Of a stretch of 64,000 bases of DNA, positions 36,688 through 47,013 are shown piece after piece. The translations under genes and the position numbers were made by a program. Where the stretch lies: assembly GCF_004526345.1 (NCBI RefSeq), contig NZ_CP038213.1, positions 868,001-932,000 on the forward strand, given 5' to 3'. Position 1 is the stretch's first letter, and the number at the start of each line of letters is the position of its first letter. The notes under the pieces were generated by a model that did not search any database, was not told the DNA's origin, and saw nothing but the letters and a program-made list of their open reading frames with translations. Source of the DNA: Ornithinimicrobium flavum (GTDB lineage: Bacteria; Actinomycetota; Actinomycetes; Actinomycetales; Dermatophilaceae).

Positions 36688-37238
36688 CAGCGTGCCCTCC
36701 TCTCGGTGGCCGCGACGTCGTCGTCGACCAGGTGCTCACTGACCCGCAGCGCCGCCAGGGCGCGCGAGTGGTGCGACTTGACCGTCCCGACCGAGAGGCC
36801 CAGGGTGCGGGCCGTGTCGGCCTCGGTGAGGTCGTGGAAGTAGCGGAGGACGACGACGGCCCGCTGCCGGGGCGGGAGCGCCCGGACGGCGTCGGCCAGC
36901 GTCAGCCGGGTCTCGACGTCCGGGCTCCCCGGGGCCGTCGGACCGGCCGGCCCGGTCGTGCCGGTCGTGCCGTGCTGCTCGGGCAGGTGCTCGGTCGGGT
37001 GCTCCCCGTGCCAGCGCCGCCGCCGCCCGGTGAGGAACTCCCGCAGCAGGATGGTGCGGACGTAGCCCTCCGGCTCCTCGGTGATGCGTCCCCAGCGGTC
37101 CCACGCCTTGAGCAGCGCGTCCTGCACCAGGTCGTGCGCGAGGTGCGGGTCGCGGCACAGGAGCACCGCGGTGCCGTAGAGCCGGTCGCCGCGGGCGAGC
37201 ACGAACTCGCTGAACGGCATCCGTCCGTCTGCTGTCAT
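36687..37238 (-). CDS. ECF RNA polymerase sigma factor, SigE family type
   Basis: 183 residues from ATG 37238 with GAAGGAGG upstream. Region 2 is RLYGTAVLLCRDPHLAHDLV then QDALLKAWDRWGRI; region 4 is LPPRQRAVVVLRYFHDLTEA then DTARTLGLSVGTVKSHHSRA. A variable Gly/Thr-rich linker joins them. It directs transcription of a small regulon in response to an envelope or outside signal. It is coupled to the large membrane protein downstream, and an ECF-like promoter precedes it, which suggests autoregulation. Confidence 0.9.
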   Translation of the reverse strand: MTADGRMPFSEFVLARGDRLYGTAVLLCRDPHLAHDLVQDALLKAWDRWGRITEEPEGYVRTILLREFLTGRRRRWHGEHPTEHLPEQHGTTGTTGPAGPTAPGSPDVETRLTLADAVRALPPRQRAVVVLRYFHDLTEADTARTLGLSVGTVKSHHSRALAALRVSEHLVDDDVAATERRAR

Positions 37239-37262
37239 CCTCGGACCTCCTTCACCCGGTCA

Positions 37263-37288
37263 GACGACCTGTCCGTGGGAAAGGGTTG
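37263..37288 (-). promoter_or_regulatory. ECF-type promoter upstream of the sigma gene
   Basis: On the minus strand CAACC (37284-37288) is followed after 17 bases by CGTC (37263-37266), about 25 bases before the sigma start. This resembles the AAC/CGTC elements of ECF promoters and would allow self-activation. Based on two short elements, so moderate confidence. Confidence 0.45.
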
Positions 37289-37320
37289 TCACCGGGGCGA
37301 GGGCGTCCCTGGCGGAGGGC

Positions 37321-38241
37321 TCAGATCTGCGGCCCCTGGAAGGGGGCAGGGGCCGGGCCCCGCACCCCGGCCGCGTCGAAGGCGTCCTTCGCGCGCTCCC
37401 GGATGGTCCGGGGTATGCCGAACTGCTCACCGGGTCGGCACCTGGCGAAGATCCGCACGGTCATGGTCCCCCCGGTGACCGACTCCACGCCCGCCACGGT
37501 CGGGCGCTCGAGCAGCTTCTCGGCATATTGCTGCTCCTCGTGGACCTCGGTCACCACCTGCTCCAGGATCCCGATCACCCGCTCCGGCGACTCGTCGTAG
37601 GCCACCGGGATGTCGATGGTGGCCAGGGCCCAGCCCTGGCTCTTGTTGCCGATGCGGATGATCTCGCCGTTGCGGATGAACCAGACCACGCCGTTGGCGT
37701 CCCGGAGCCGGGTGATGCGTAGCGTGACCTCCTCGACGGTGCCGGTGGCCTCACCGGTGTCGACGACGTCACCGACGCCATACTGGTCCTCGATGATCAT
37801 GAAGACCCCGGACAGGAAGTCCTTGACCAGCGACTGGGCGCCGAAGCCCAGCGCCAGCCCGCCGATGCCGGCCGAGGTGAGCAGCGGCGCGAGCGGCATA
37901 CCGAGCTCGGCGAGCACCGTCAGGACGGTGACGGCGACGATGACGAAGGTCGCGACGCTGCGCAGCAGCGAGCCCATCGTGAGCGCCCGCTGCCGCCGTC
38001 GCTCGTCGGCGACCCCGGTCCCGGTGTGCAGCAGCCGGTCGACGCTGGTGCGCTCGTGCTCGTCGGCCCGGCTGACGGCGGCGTCGACCACGCCCCGGAT
38101 GGCGCGGTGGACCGCCCAGCGCAGGACCAGGGCGCCGAGCAGCACCAGCACGATGCGCACCGGGGCGCCCAGCAGCCAGTCACGGGTGCTGTCCCAGGTG
38201 CCGAAGGGCCAGTTGAGCGACGCGGAGTGCATGACGGCCAT
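37321..38241 (-). CDS. Small-conductance mechanosensitive channel (MscS family)
   Basis: 306 residues from ATG 38241. Three N-terminal membrane helices, with the pore-lining segment AGIGGLALGFGAQSLVKDFL and then SGVFMIIEDQYGVGDVVDTG, the MscS beta domain start. The rest forms the cytoplasmic vestibule (VEEVTLRITRLRDANGVVWF). It opens on membrane tension to release solutes after osmotic downshift. It is divergent from malQ with 112 bases between. Confidence 0.93.
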   Translation of the reverse strand: MAVMHSASLNWPFGTWDSTRDWLLGAPVRIVLVLLGALVLRWAVHRAIRGVVDAAVSRADEHERTSVDRLLHTGTGVADERRRQRALTMGSLLRSVATFVIVAVTVLTVLAELGMPLAPLLTSAGIGGLALGFGAQSLVKDFLSGVFMIIEDQYGVGDVVDTGEATGTVEEVTLRITRLRDANGVVWFIRNGEIIRIGNKSQGWALATIDIPVAYDESPERVIGILEQVVTEVHEEQQYAEKLLERPTVAGVESVTGGTMTVRIFARCRPGEQFGIPRTIRERAKDAFDAAGVRGPAPAPFQGPQI

Positions 38242-38353
38242 TGTGGCGGGGGCGGGGTGTCCCCGACCGCGCGCCCTGCCGGAGCAGCCCCGAAAGCCTG
38301 AGAGACTGGGTCGCGTCGTCCGCACCGAGTCCCGCTGAGAGGTTGGTCAACCC

Positions 38354-40488
38354 GTGACCGAGCTGACCCCCCGTCTGGCCGAGCTGGCCGCCGCCTACGG
38401 CGTCGCCACCGAGTTCTGGGACTGGCAGGGCCGCCACACCGAGGTGCCCGTCGAGTCCGTCGTCGCCGTCCTGGGCGCCCTCGGCGTCGTCGTCGCGGAC
38501 GACCAGGACGTCGAGCGCGCGCTGCAGGAGGTGCAGGATCGTCCCTGGACCCGGGTGCTGCCTCCGGTCCTCGTGCGAGCGCAGGGCCAGGAGGTCGAGG
38601 TGCCGGTGCACGTGCCCGAGGGCGTCGCCTTCGACGCCGCCCTGGTGCTCGAGGACGGCGAGCGGCGCGAGCTGGGTGCGGCCTCGGACGAGCGGCCCAC
38701 CCGACGGCTCGGCGAGGTCACGGTGGTCCGGGTCGACCTGGACCTCCCCGACGACCTGCCGCTCGGGTGGCACCGGGTGGAGGTCCGCTCCGGCGAGGAC
38801 GTGCGCAGGATGCCGCTGGTCATCACCCCGGCGGCCATCGAGCTGCCGGAGGCGCTGCAGGCCGAGGGGGCCCAGAGCTGGGGGCTGATGACCCAGCTCT
38901 ACGCCATGCGCTCCTCGGAGTCGTGGGGCATCGGCGACCTGGCCGACCTCGGCGACGCGGGAGCCTGGGCCGCCGGGCTGGGTGCCGACTTCGTGCTGGT
39001 CAACCCCCTGCACGCGGCCGAGCCCGTGGCGCCGATGGAGCCCTCGCCCTACCTGCCCACCAGCCGGCGCTTCGTCAACCCGATCTACATCCGGGTCGAG
39101 GACGTCCCGGAGGTGGCCTACCTGTCCGCCGCCGAGCGCCAGCTCGTCGAGTGGCACTCCGACGACGCCAGGCGCTACCTGGAGCTGGACACCCTGGAGC
39201 GGGACGCCGTCTGGGACGCCAAGGAGGCGGCGCTGCGGCTGGTCTTCCGCCAGCGTCGCTCGCTGCGCCGCAGCCGCGCGTTCCACGCCTACGTGGAGCG
39301 CGAGGGGCAGGGCCTGGTCGACTACGCGACGTGGTGCGCCCTGGCCCAGGAGCACGGCACCTGGTGGCGCAACTGGCCGCAGGAGCTGCAGGACCCCCGC
39401 TCGCCCGCGGTGGAGGCCTACCGCGACCGTCACACCGAGGAGGTCGAGTTCCACTGCTGGCTGCAGTGGGTGCTGGACGACCAGCTCGCGACCGTGCAGC
39501 GTGACCTCGTCGACACCGGTATGGCGCTCGGCGTCATCTCCGACCTCGCGGTCGGGGTGCACCCGGACGGGGCGGACGCCTGGAGCCTGGGGGACGCCCT
39601 GGCCCGTGGGGTGACCGTCGGCGCGCCCGCCGACCAGTACAACCAGATGGGTCAGGACTGGTCCCAGCCGCCGTGGCGGCCGGACAAGCTGGCCGAGCTG
39701 GGCTACGGCCCCTACCGCGACATGGTGCGGGCCGCGCTGCGCGACAGCGGTGGCCTGCGCGTCGACCACGTCATCGGGCTCTTCCGGCTGTGGTGGATCC
39801 CGCAGGGGTCCGAGCCGTTCCGGGGGACCTACGTGCGCTACGACCACGACGCGATGGTCGGGATCCTCCTGCTCGAGGCCCACCGCGCCGGGGCGGTCGT
39901 CGTCGGGGAGGACCTCGGCACGGTCGAGCCGTGGGTGCGGGACTACCTGCGCGAGCGCGGGGTCATGGGCACCTCCATCCTGTGGTTCGAGCGCGACTGG
40001 GACGGCGGGGGCGCACTCCTGCCGCCGGAGTCCTACCGCGAGCTGTGCCTGGCGACCGTGACCACGCACGACCTGCCCCCCACGGCCGGCTACCTCCAGG
40101 GCGTCCACGTCGAGCTCCGTTCCCGCCTGGGCCTGCTCGAGCGGTCGCTGGAGGAGGAGATGGAGCAGGAGAGCCGCTCGCGCGACGAGGTGCTCACCGA
40201 CCTGCAGCGACGGGGCCTGCTGCGCCCGGGGGCCTCGGTCCCCCAGCAGGTGGAGCCCCCGCGAAGCTCGTCGGTGTGTCGCGACACGCCCCCCGCGAAG
40301 CTCGTCGGGGTGTCGGTCAGCGACCTCGCGGCGACACACGGGTCATCAACCAGCCCGGCACCGACGAGGAGTACCCGAACTGGCGCGTCCCCCTCGCCGG
40401 CCCCGACGGTTACCCCGTCCTGCTCGAGGAGCTCTTCACCTGGCGCTCCGCGCGCCGCCTCGCCCGCACCGTCACCCGCACCCCCTGA
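38354..40488 (+). CDS. malQ: 4-alpha-glucanotransferase with a 3' frameshift
   Basis: About 711 residues if corrected, from GTG 38354. An N-terminal beta-rich domain is followed by the GH77 barrel: nucleophile in GLRVDHVIGLFRLWW, acid/base in VVGEDLGTVEPWVRDYL, and TTHDLPPTAGYL. The C terminus (INQPGTDEEYPNWRVPLAGP) is in another frame; one base is missing near 40330, where GCGGGC is expected. Just before, 40256-40314 holds a 34-base-spaced direct repeat (GCGAAGCTCGTCGG twice) that disturbs about 12 residues. MalQ transfers maltosyl and longer glucan units during maltodextrin or glycogen use. Confidence 0.9.
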
Positions 40489-41705
40489 GCACCGGACGCG
40501 CGTTCCTGACACTCCGGACGCGCGTTTCCCTGACAGTTCCTGACAGTCCACAGGGGTTCGGCCCCGCCTCGCCACCGACGCGCGTTCCTGACACTGTCCA
40601 CGGCGTGACGGTCCACAGGGGTTCGGCGCCCGCGACCCGTCGACGGGTGGGTCCGGGCCCGTGCGAGATCGACGTGCGGCCGGTCCACCGCGAAGGGGAG
40701 CCGGCGCAGCTCGCCCTCCCACTCGGCATACGCGGTGATCGGGGGGACCGGCTCCTGCCGCAGCGACTTCCACCGGGAGGCCACCCGCTCGGGGTCGAGG
40801 CGGATCTGGTCCGAGGTCCACCGCAGGAGCCGCAGGCCCAGCGAGGTCAGCCCCTCCCCGCGCACCGCCTCGGCGCCGAGGCGACCCAGCGCCGACTGCT
40901 CCGGGGTGACGGAGACGCCGACGTCCAGGAAGTACTTCCCGAGACCGTCGGCCTCACGGACGATGCCGTGCTCGGGGTCAAGGCCGTCGACCCGGGCGAC
41001 CGGCCGCATCCGGTCGTCGTAGATCGTCGCCTGCGGCAGGGGCAGCGGCACACCCAGCTCGTGCAGCCGCACGTCCGAGAACGACTCTAGCCACGACTCG
41101 CGCCGCACGTCGCTCAGCGCCACGGCCACGAGGGCGCGCGGGCGCCCGACCCACCGTTTCTGCAGACCGAGTATGTCGAGCAGCTGCCGCTCGGTCACCC
41201 GGCCTGTGCGCAGGACGTCGTCGACGAGCGCGGTGCCGTGGGGGAGGGTGCGGCTGCGCGCCGTGTCCGCGACCGTGCGCGGCGCCGTGGTCACCCGGAG
41301 CCCGTCCACCACCTCGACCGGGGTGTCCGTGGAGTCGCAGTGGTGGACGACCAGCCCCTTCTCACGCCGGGACCGGGGCACGCGCTCCACGGCGGTCAGC
41401 TCGACGGGGGAGTCGGGCGAGACCAGGACGGCGAACCCGTGGACCAGGGCGGCGCTGGTGTGGCTCGCCGCGTGGCCGGGCAGGCGGCGCAGGTGCTGGC
41501 GGACTCTGTCGAGGTGCTCCTGCACGACCCGCTGCCACCTCGGGTCGCCGGGGACGGCGGGCTCGGCCCGTGCCACGGCATACCACCCCTGCCGGAGGCG
41601 GCGCACCCGGCCGAGCCGGAGCGCCTCGTCCAGGGCTCGGCGTCCCAGCCCGGCCGACTCGGCCTCGGCGCGGCTGAAGGGATGGGGAAGGTCGGGCAGC
41701 GACAT
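40410..41705 (-). CDS. AbiEi-antitoxin-like regulatory protein
   Basis: 431 residues in frame from ATG 41705. The N-terminal wing (AESAGLGRRALDEALRLGRV, RRLRQGWYAVARAE) is the AbiEi-type HTH of type IV toxin-antitoxin antitoxins; the middle part has CDSTDTPVEVVDGLRVTTAP. A C-terminal nuclease-like fold is possible (ARVDGLDPEHGIVREADGLG). The last 90 or so residues are read from the repeat array at 40489-40627 and from antisense malQ, so the native stop was probably near 40650. No AbiEii toxin partner lies beside it. Similar stand-alone genes are common in actinobacteria and their role is unknown. Confidence 0.65.
   Translation of the reverse strand: MSLPDLPHPFSRAEAESAGLGRRALDEALRLGRVRRLRQGWYAVARAEPAVPGDPRWQRVVQEHLDRVRQHLRRLPGHAASHTSAALVHGFAVLVSPDSPVELTAVERVPRSRREKGLVVHHCDSTDTPVEVVDGLRVTTAPRTVADTARSRTLPHGTALVDDVLRTGRVTERQLLDILGLQKRWVGRPRALVAVALSDVRRESWLESFSDVRLHELGVPLPLPQATIYDDRMRPVARVDGLDPEHGIVREADGLGKYFLDVGVSVTPEQSALGRLGAEAVRGEGLTSLGLRLLRWTSDQIRLDPERVASRWKSLRQEPVPPITAYAEWEGELRRLPFAVDRPHVDLARARTHPSTGRGRRTPVDRHAVDSVRNARRWRGGAEPLWTVRNCQGNARPECQERASGAQGVRVTVRARRRAERQVKSSSSRTG
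40489..40627 (-). repeat. Degenerate array of 22-base repeats, left side
   Basis: Units close to CACCGGACGCGCGTTCCTGA occur at 40489-40510, 40511-40534 (2-base insertion), partly at 40535-40544, and at 40572-40592. Between and after them GTCCACAGGGGTTCGGC occurs twice (40546-40562 and 40611-40627). The unit is the reverse complement of the one at 41768-41899, so the two arrays are inverted around the AbiEi-like gene. Confidence 0.8.
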
Positions 41706-41767
41706 ACCGCGATGCTGGCCCCGAGGATGGGGTCGGCGCACCGGTCGGTCCCGACCTGTGGATAACC

Positions 41768-41899
41768 GTCAGGAACCCGCGTCCGGTGTGTCCGGAACCC
41801 GCGTCCGGTGTGTCTGGAACCCACGTCCGGTGTGGCAGGGACGCGCGTCCGGTGTGGCAGGGACGCGCGTCCGGTGTGGCAGGAACGCGCGTCCGGTCG
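41768..41899 (+). repeat. Six exact-length tandem 22-base repeats, right side
   Basis: Units begin at 41768, 41790, 41812, 41834, 41856 and 41878, each exactly 22 bases, with consensus core GGAACGCGCGTCCGGTGT preceded by GTCA, GTCC, GTCT or GGCA. The array ends at the pepN stop codon and is preceded by CCTGTGGATAACCGTCAGGA, which also resembles the edge of the left array. No spacers of varied sequence exist, so it is not a CRISPR. Confidence 0.9.
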
Positions 41900-44482
<2,583 letters not shown>

Positions 44483-44574
44483 GGTGCCTCCGTCTCGTCC
44501 GTGCAAACGCGCTCCAGCGTATGCGGCCCCTCCCGTTTTCTCCCACCCCGCCTCGGGGTGCGACCATGCCGGGT

Positions 44575-45198
44575 ATGACGAACCGCGCCGAGATGTTCTT
44601 CGACCCCGCCTGCCCCTGGGCCTGGATGACCTCCCGCTGGCTGATGGAGGTCGCGGAGGTCCGCGACCTGGAGATCACCTGGTCGGTGATGAGCCTGTCG
44701 GTCCTCAACGAGGGCCGGGACGAGCTCCCCGAGGACTACAAGGCGTTCCTGGCCAAGGGATGGGTGCCGGTGCGGACGATCATCGCCGCCACCCAGGGTC
44801 TGGGCGAGGACGAGGCCAACGTACTGCGCAAGAAGATGTACGACGCCTACGGCCGGCGGATCCACCTGGAGGGCCGGGGCGCGGACGACCTGCCCGGCAT
44901 CACCGCCGAGGTCGTCGCCGAGCTGGGTCTGGACCCGGCGCTGAACGACGCGGGCTCCTCCGACGCGCACGACGAGGCGCTGCGGGCCTCCCACCAGCGG
45001 GCCATCGACCTCGTCGGGGACGAGGTGGGCACCCCGGTGGTCTCGGTCGAGGGCGTGGCCTTCTTCGGCCCGGTCGTGACCCCGGCGCCCAAGGGCGAGG
45101 CGGCGGGCCGGCTGTGGGACGGGTGCCTCCTGGTCGCCGGCACCCCGGGCTTCTACGAGCTCAAGCGCAGCCGCACCGCCGGGCCGGACTTCAGCTGA
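44575..45198 (+). CDS. DsbA-like protein of the Rv2466c (mycothiol-linked reductase) type
   Basis: 207 residues from ATG 44575; an in-frame ATG at 44566 is possible. The protein follows Rv2466c along its length: FFDPACPWAWMTSRWLMEVA at the start, VMSLSVLNEGRDELPE, VGTPVVSVEGVAFFGPVV and the end YELKRSRTAGPDF. Rv2466c has the dithiol motif CPWC; here the second Cys is Ala (CPWA), so only a monothiol mechanism, possibly with mycothiol, is possible. It is a cytosolic thioredoxin-fold oxidoreductase. rpiB starts on its last base. Confidence 0.88.
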   Translation: MTNRAEMFFDPACPWAWMTSRWLMEVAEVRDLEITWSVMSLSVLNEGRDELPEDYKAFLAKGWVPVRTIIAATQGLGEDEANVLRKKMYDAYGRRIHLEGRGADDLPGITAEVVAELGLDPALNDAGSSDAHDEALRASHQRAIDLVGDEVGTPVVSVEGVAFFGPVVTPAPKGEAAGRLWDGCLLVAGTPGFYELKRSRTAGPDFS

Positions 45199-45665
45199 TG
45201 CGGGTGCACATCGGCGGCGACCACGCCGCTTACGAGCTGCAGCGGGACCTGGTGTCGTGGCTCGCAGAGCAGGGACACGAGGTCGTCGACCACGGCCCGG
45301 AGGCGTATGACGCCACGGACGACTACCCGGTCCACGTCCTGCGGGCGGCGGCGGCGGTGGCGGCCGACCCCGGCTCCCTCGGGATCGTCCTGGGCGGCTC
45401 CGGCAACGGTGAGCAGATGGCGGCCAACAAGGTGCCGGGCATCCGCGCCGGCCTCGCCTGGAGCCCCGAGCTCGCGCGCCTCACCCGGGAGCACAACGAC
45501 GCGCTCGTGCTCTCGATCGGCGCCCGCTTCTGCAGCCTGGAGGAGGGCCGGGCCATCGCCCAGGCCTTCCTGGACACCCCCTTTTCGGGGGAGGAGCGGC
45601 ACCAGCGCCGCATCGACATGATGACCGCCTACGAGCAGGACGGGACCCTTCCGCCCCTGCCCTGA
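45198..45665 (+). CDS. rpiB: Ribose-5-phosphate isomerase B
   Basis: 155 residues from ATG 45198, sharing one base with the preceding stop. Conserved blocks are HIGGDHAAYEL, the phosphate and active-site loop VLGGSGNGEQMAANKVPGIR, and EHNDALVLSIGARF. The active-site base position reads Ser in GGSGNG rather than Cys, as usual in actinobacterial RpiB. It interconverts ribose-5-phosphate and ribulose-5-phosphate in the pentose phosphate pathway. A terminator follows. Confidence 0.93.
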   Translation: MRVHIGGDHAAYELQRDLVSWLAEQGHEVVDHGPEAYDATDDYPVHVLRAAAAVAADPGSLGIVLGGSGNGEQMAANKVPGIRAGLAWSPELARLTREHNDALVLSIGARFCSLEEGRAIAQAFLDTPFSGEERHQRRIDMMTAYEQDGTLPPLP

Positions 45666-45687
45666 GCCCAGCTCCGCCCAGATGACG

Positions 45688-45721
45688 AGGGGCGCCCCAC
45701 CGGATGCGGTGGGGCGCCCCT
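45688..45721. terminator. Terminator after rpiB
   Basis: A perfect 14-base stem (45688-45701 with 45708-45721) with a 6-base loop lies 23 bases after the rpiB stop and 17 before the stop of the convergent small gene, so it can serve both. Confidence 0.85.
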
Positions 45722-45737
45722 GGCGCGTGGTGAGGGA

Positions 45738-45959
45738 TCAGCCGCGCGGCTCACCCTCGGTGGGAGTGCCGTCGGTCCCGAGACGCTCACGGGCCATGTC
45801 CTGCCCCTTGTCGACGTGATCGGCGTACTTGTCGCCGGTGCGCTCGTCGATCATGTCACCGGCTCGCTCCACGACGCCGTCGCCGTGCTGGTCGACGGCC
45901 TTGTCGATCGCGTCCTGGTGCTGCCCCATCGCGTCCTTGGCCTTGTCCATAAATCCCAT
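45738..45959 (-). CDS. Small acidic helical protein (Rv0909/MT0933 antitoxin-like)
   Basis: 73 residues from ATG 45959 with AAGGAGG upstream. The start MGFMDKAKDAMGQHQDAIDK and the later DMIDERTGDKYADHVDKGQD match small actinobacterial proteins annotated as MT0933-like antitoxins, also reminiscent of CsbD stress proteins. No toxin gene stands next to it, so an antitoxin role is doubtful. Soluble, charged, probably helical. Confidence 0.75.
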   Translation of the reverse strand: MGFMDKAKDAMGQHQDAIDKAVDQHGDGVVERAGDMIDERTGDKYADHVDKGQDMARERLGTDGTPTEGEPRG

Positions 45960-46074
45960 GGGCGGTCCTCCTTGCGTCGGTGCGGGGCCGGACGGCCCCC
46001 GTGCCCGACCATGCCAGCACACAGGTGGGGAGGTGTCGACTCGAAGCGACGCCCCACTGTGCCTCGCGGCCCGC

Positions 46075-46677
46075 TCAGTCGAGGAGCGCCCAGCCCATCT
46101 GCACGACCGCGACGACCTCCTGGTCGGCCGGGTCGACGGCCGGACCGGAGGCCATCATGCGGGCCTCGCGGACCGGCAGCGGGGGGCCGCCCTCGCCGCC
46201 CTCCCGGATCCAGAGCACCGGACCGAGGGAGCGGCCGGTCAGCTGGGCGTAGTGTTCGGCCCGCGTCCGCGCGTCGTCGACGGCTGCCTCCCGCGCCCGC
46301 CAGGCCTGCTCGCTCGGGTCCGACAGCTCGGGGCGCAGCCCGTTCACGCCGAGCCCGGACCCCACGGCCCCGGCGACGCGCGCCACGAGCTCACCCACCT
46401 GCGTCGGGTCCGCGGTGCGCACCTGCACCGACTGGTGGGCGGTGTGCCCCACCTGCTGGCCGCGCGCGTCGTGGCGCGGGTGCAGACCGAGGCCCTGCGT
46501 GCGCAGCTGCTGCTCGGGCAGCGCGTCCTGGCAGGCGCGGACGGCGGTGGTGAGAGCCTCCAGCGCCCCGCCGACGGTGGGGGCGTGCCCCTCCAGCTGC
46601 AGGTCGACGACGAGGGTGTCGGGGGCGGCCGCCACCCGGCCCGTGCCGGTGACGACGACGGTGTCACGAGGGTCCAT
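46075..46677 (-). CDS. SIMPL-domain (DUF541) protein
   Basis: 200 residues from ATG 46677. The opening VVVTGTGRVAAAPDTLVVDL is the SIMPL signature and AAVDDARTRAEHYAQLTGRS is the second block. No signal peptide is seen, unlike many relatives. SIMPL proteins form large oligomers and are linked to envelope or stress functions, but their molecular role is not settled. It is a single gene next to tRNA-Gly. Confidence 0.85.
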   Translation of the reverse strand: MDPRDTVVVTGTGRVAAAPDTLVVDLQLEGHAPTVGGALEALTTAVRACQDALPEQQLRTQGLGLHPRHDARGQQVGHTAHQSVQVRTADPTQVGELVARVAGAVGSGLGVNGLRPELSDPSEQAWRAREAAVDDARTRAEHYAQLTGRSLGPVLWIREGGEGGPPLPVREARMMASGPAVDPADQEVVAVVQMGWALLD

Positions 46678-46710
46678 CCCCCGATCGTAGGGCGGGGGAG
46701 CGCAGGTTGG

Positions 46711-46781
46711 AGCGGGTGACGGGAATCGAACCCGCGTAGCCAGTTTGGAAGACTGGGGCTCTACCATTGAGCTACACCCGC
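46711..46781 (-). tRNA. tRNA-Gly (anticodon TCC)
   Basis: The reverse strand gives a cloverleaf with acceptor stem GCGGGTG/CACCCGC, D-arm TAGCTCAATGGTAGAGC, anticodon loop CTTCCAA (TCC, reading GGA) and T-arm GCGGGTTCGATTCCCGT. CCA is not encoded. It is divergent from tRNA-Pro 84 bases away. Confidence 0.95.
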
Positions 46782-46865
46782 ACGCCACGTCCAGGATGGT
46801 GGTCCCGGACGATCGAGCCGATAGTCTAACCCTCTGGTCCCGCCCGCCCGTGCAGCGGGACCGGA

Positions 46866-46942
46866 CGGGGTATGGCGCAGCTTGGTAGCGCGTCCGCTTT
46901 GGGAGCGGAAGGCCGCCGGTTCGAATCCGGCTACCCCGACCA
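46866..46942 (+). tRNA. tRNA-Pro (anticodon TGG)
   Basis: A 77-base cloverleaf with encoded CCA: acceptor CGGGGTA/TACCCCG, D-arm TGGCGCAGCTTGGTAGCGC, anticodon loop TTTGGGA (TGG) and T-arm GCCGGTTCGAATCCGGC. It lies 71 bases upstream of tig on the same strand, the standard actinobacterial context of tig. Confidence 0.95.
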
Positions 46943-47013
46943 CCTAGCATGTGGTGACCGTTTCCGCGTGCCCTGGTGCACGACATACCCCCGAACAGCA
47001 TGGAGCCCCCGCA

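Noticed and set aside
41768..41899. CRISPR array
   Set aside because: The 22-base units are directly adjacent with no unique spacers, and no cas gene is present.
45738..45959. Toxin-antitoxin operon
   Set aside because: The small protein resembles proteins named antitoxins, but no toxin gene is adjacent on either side.
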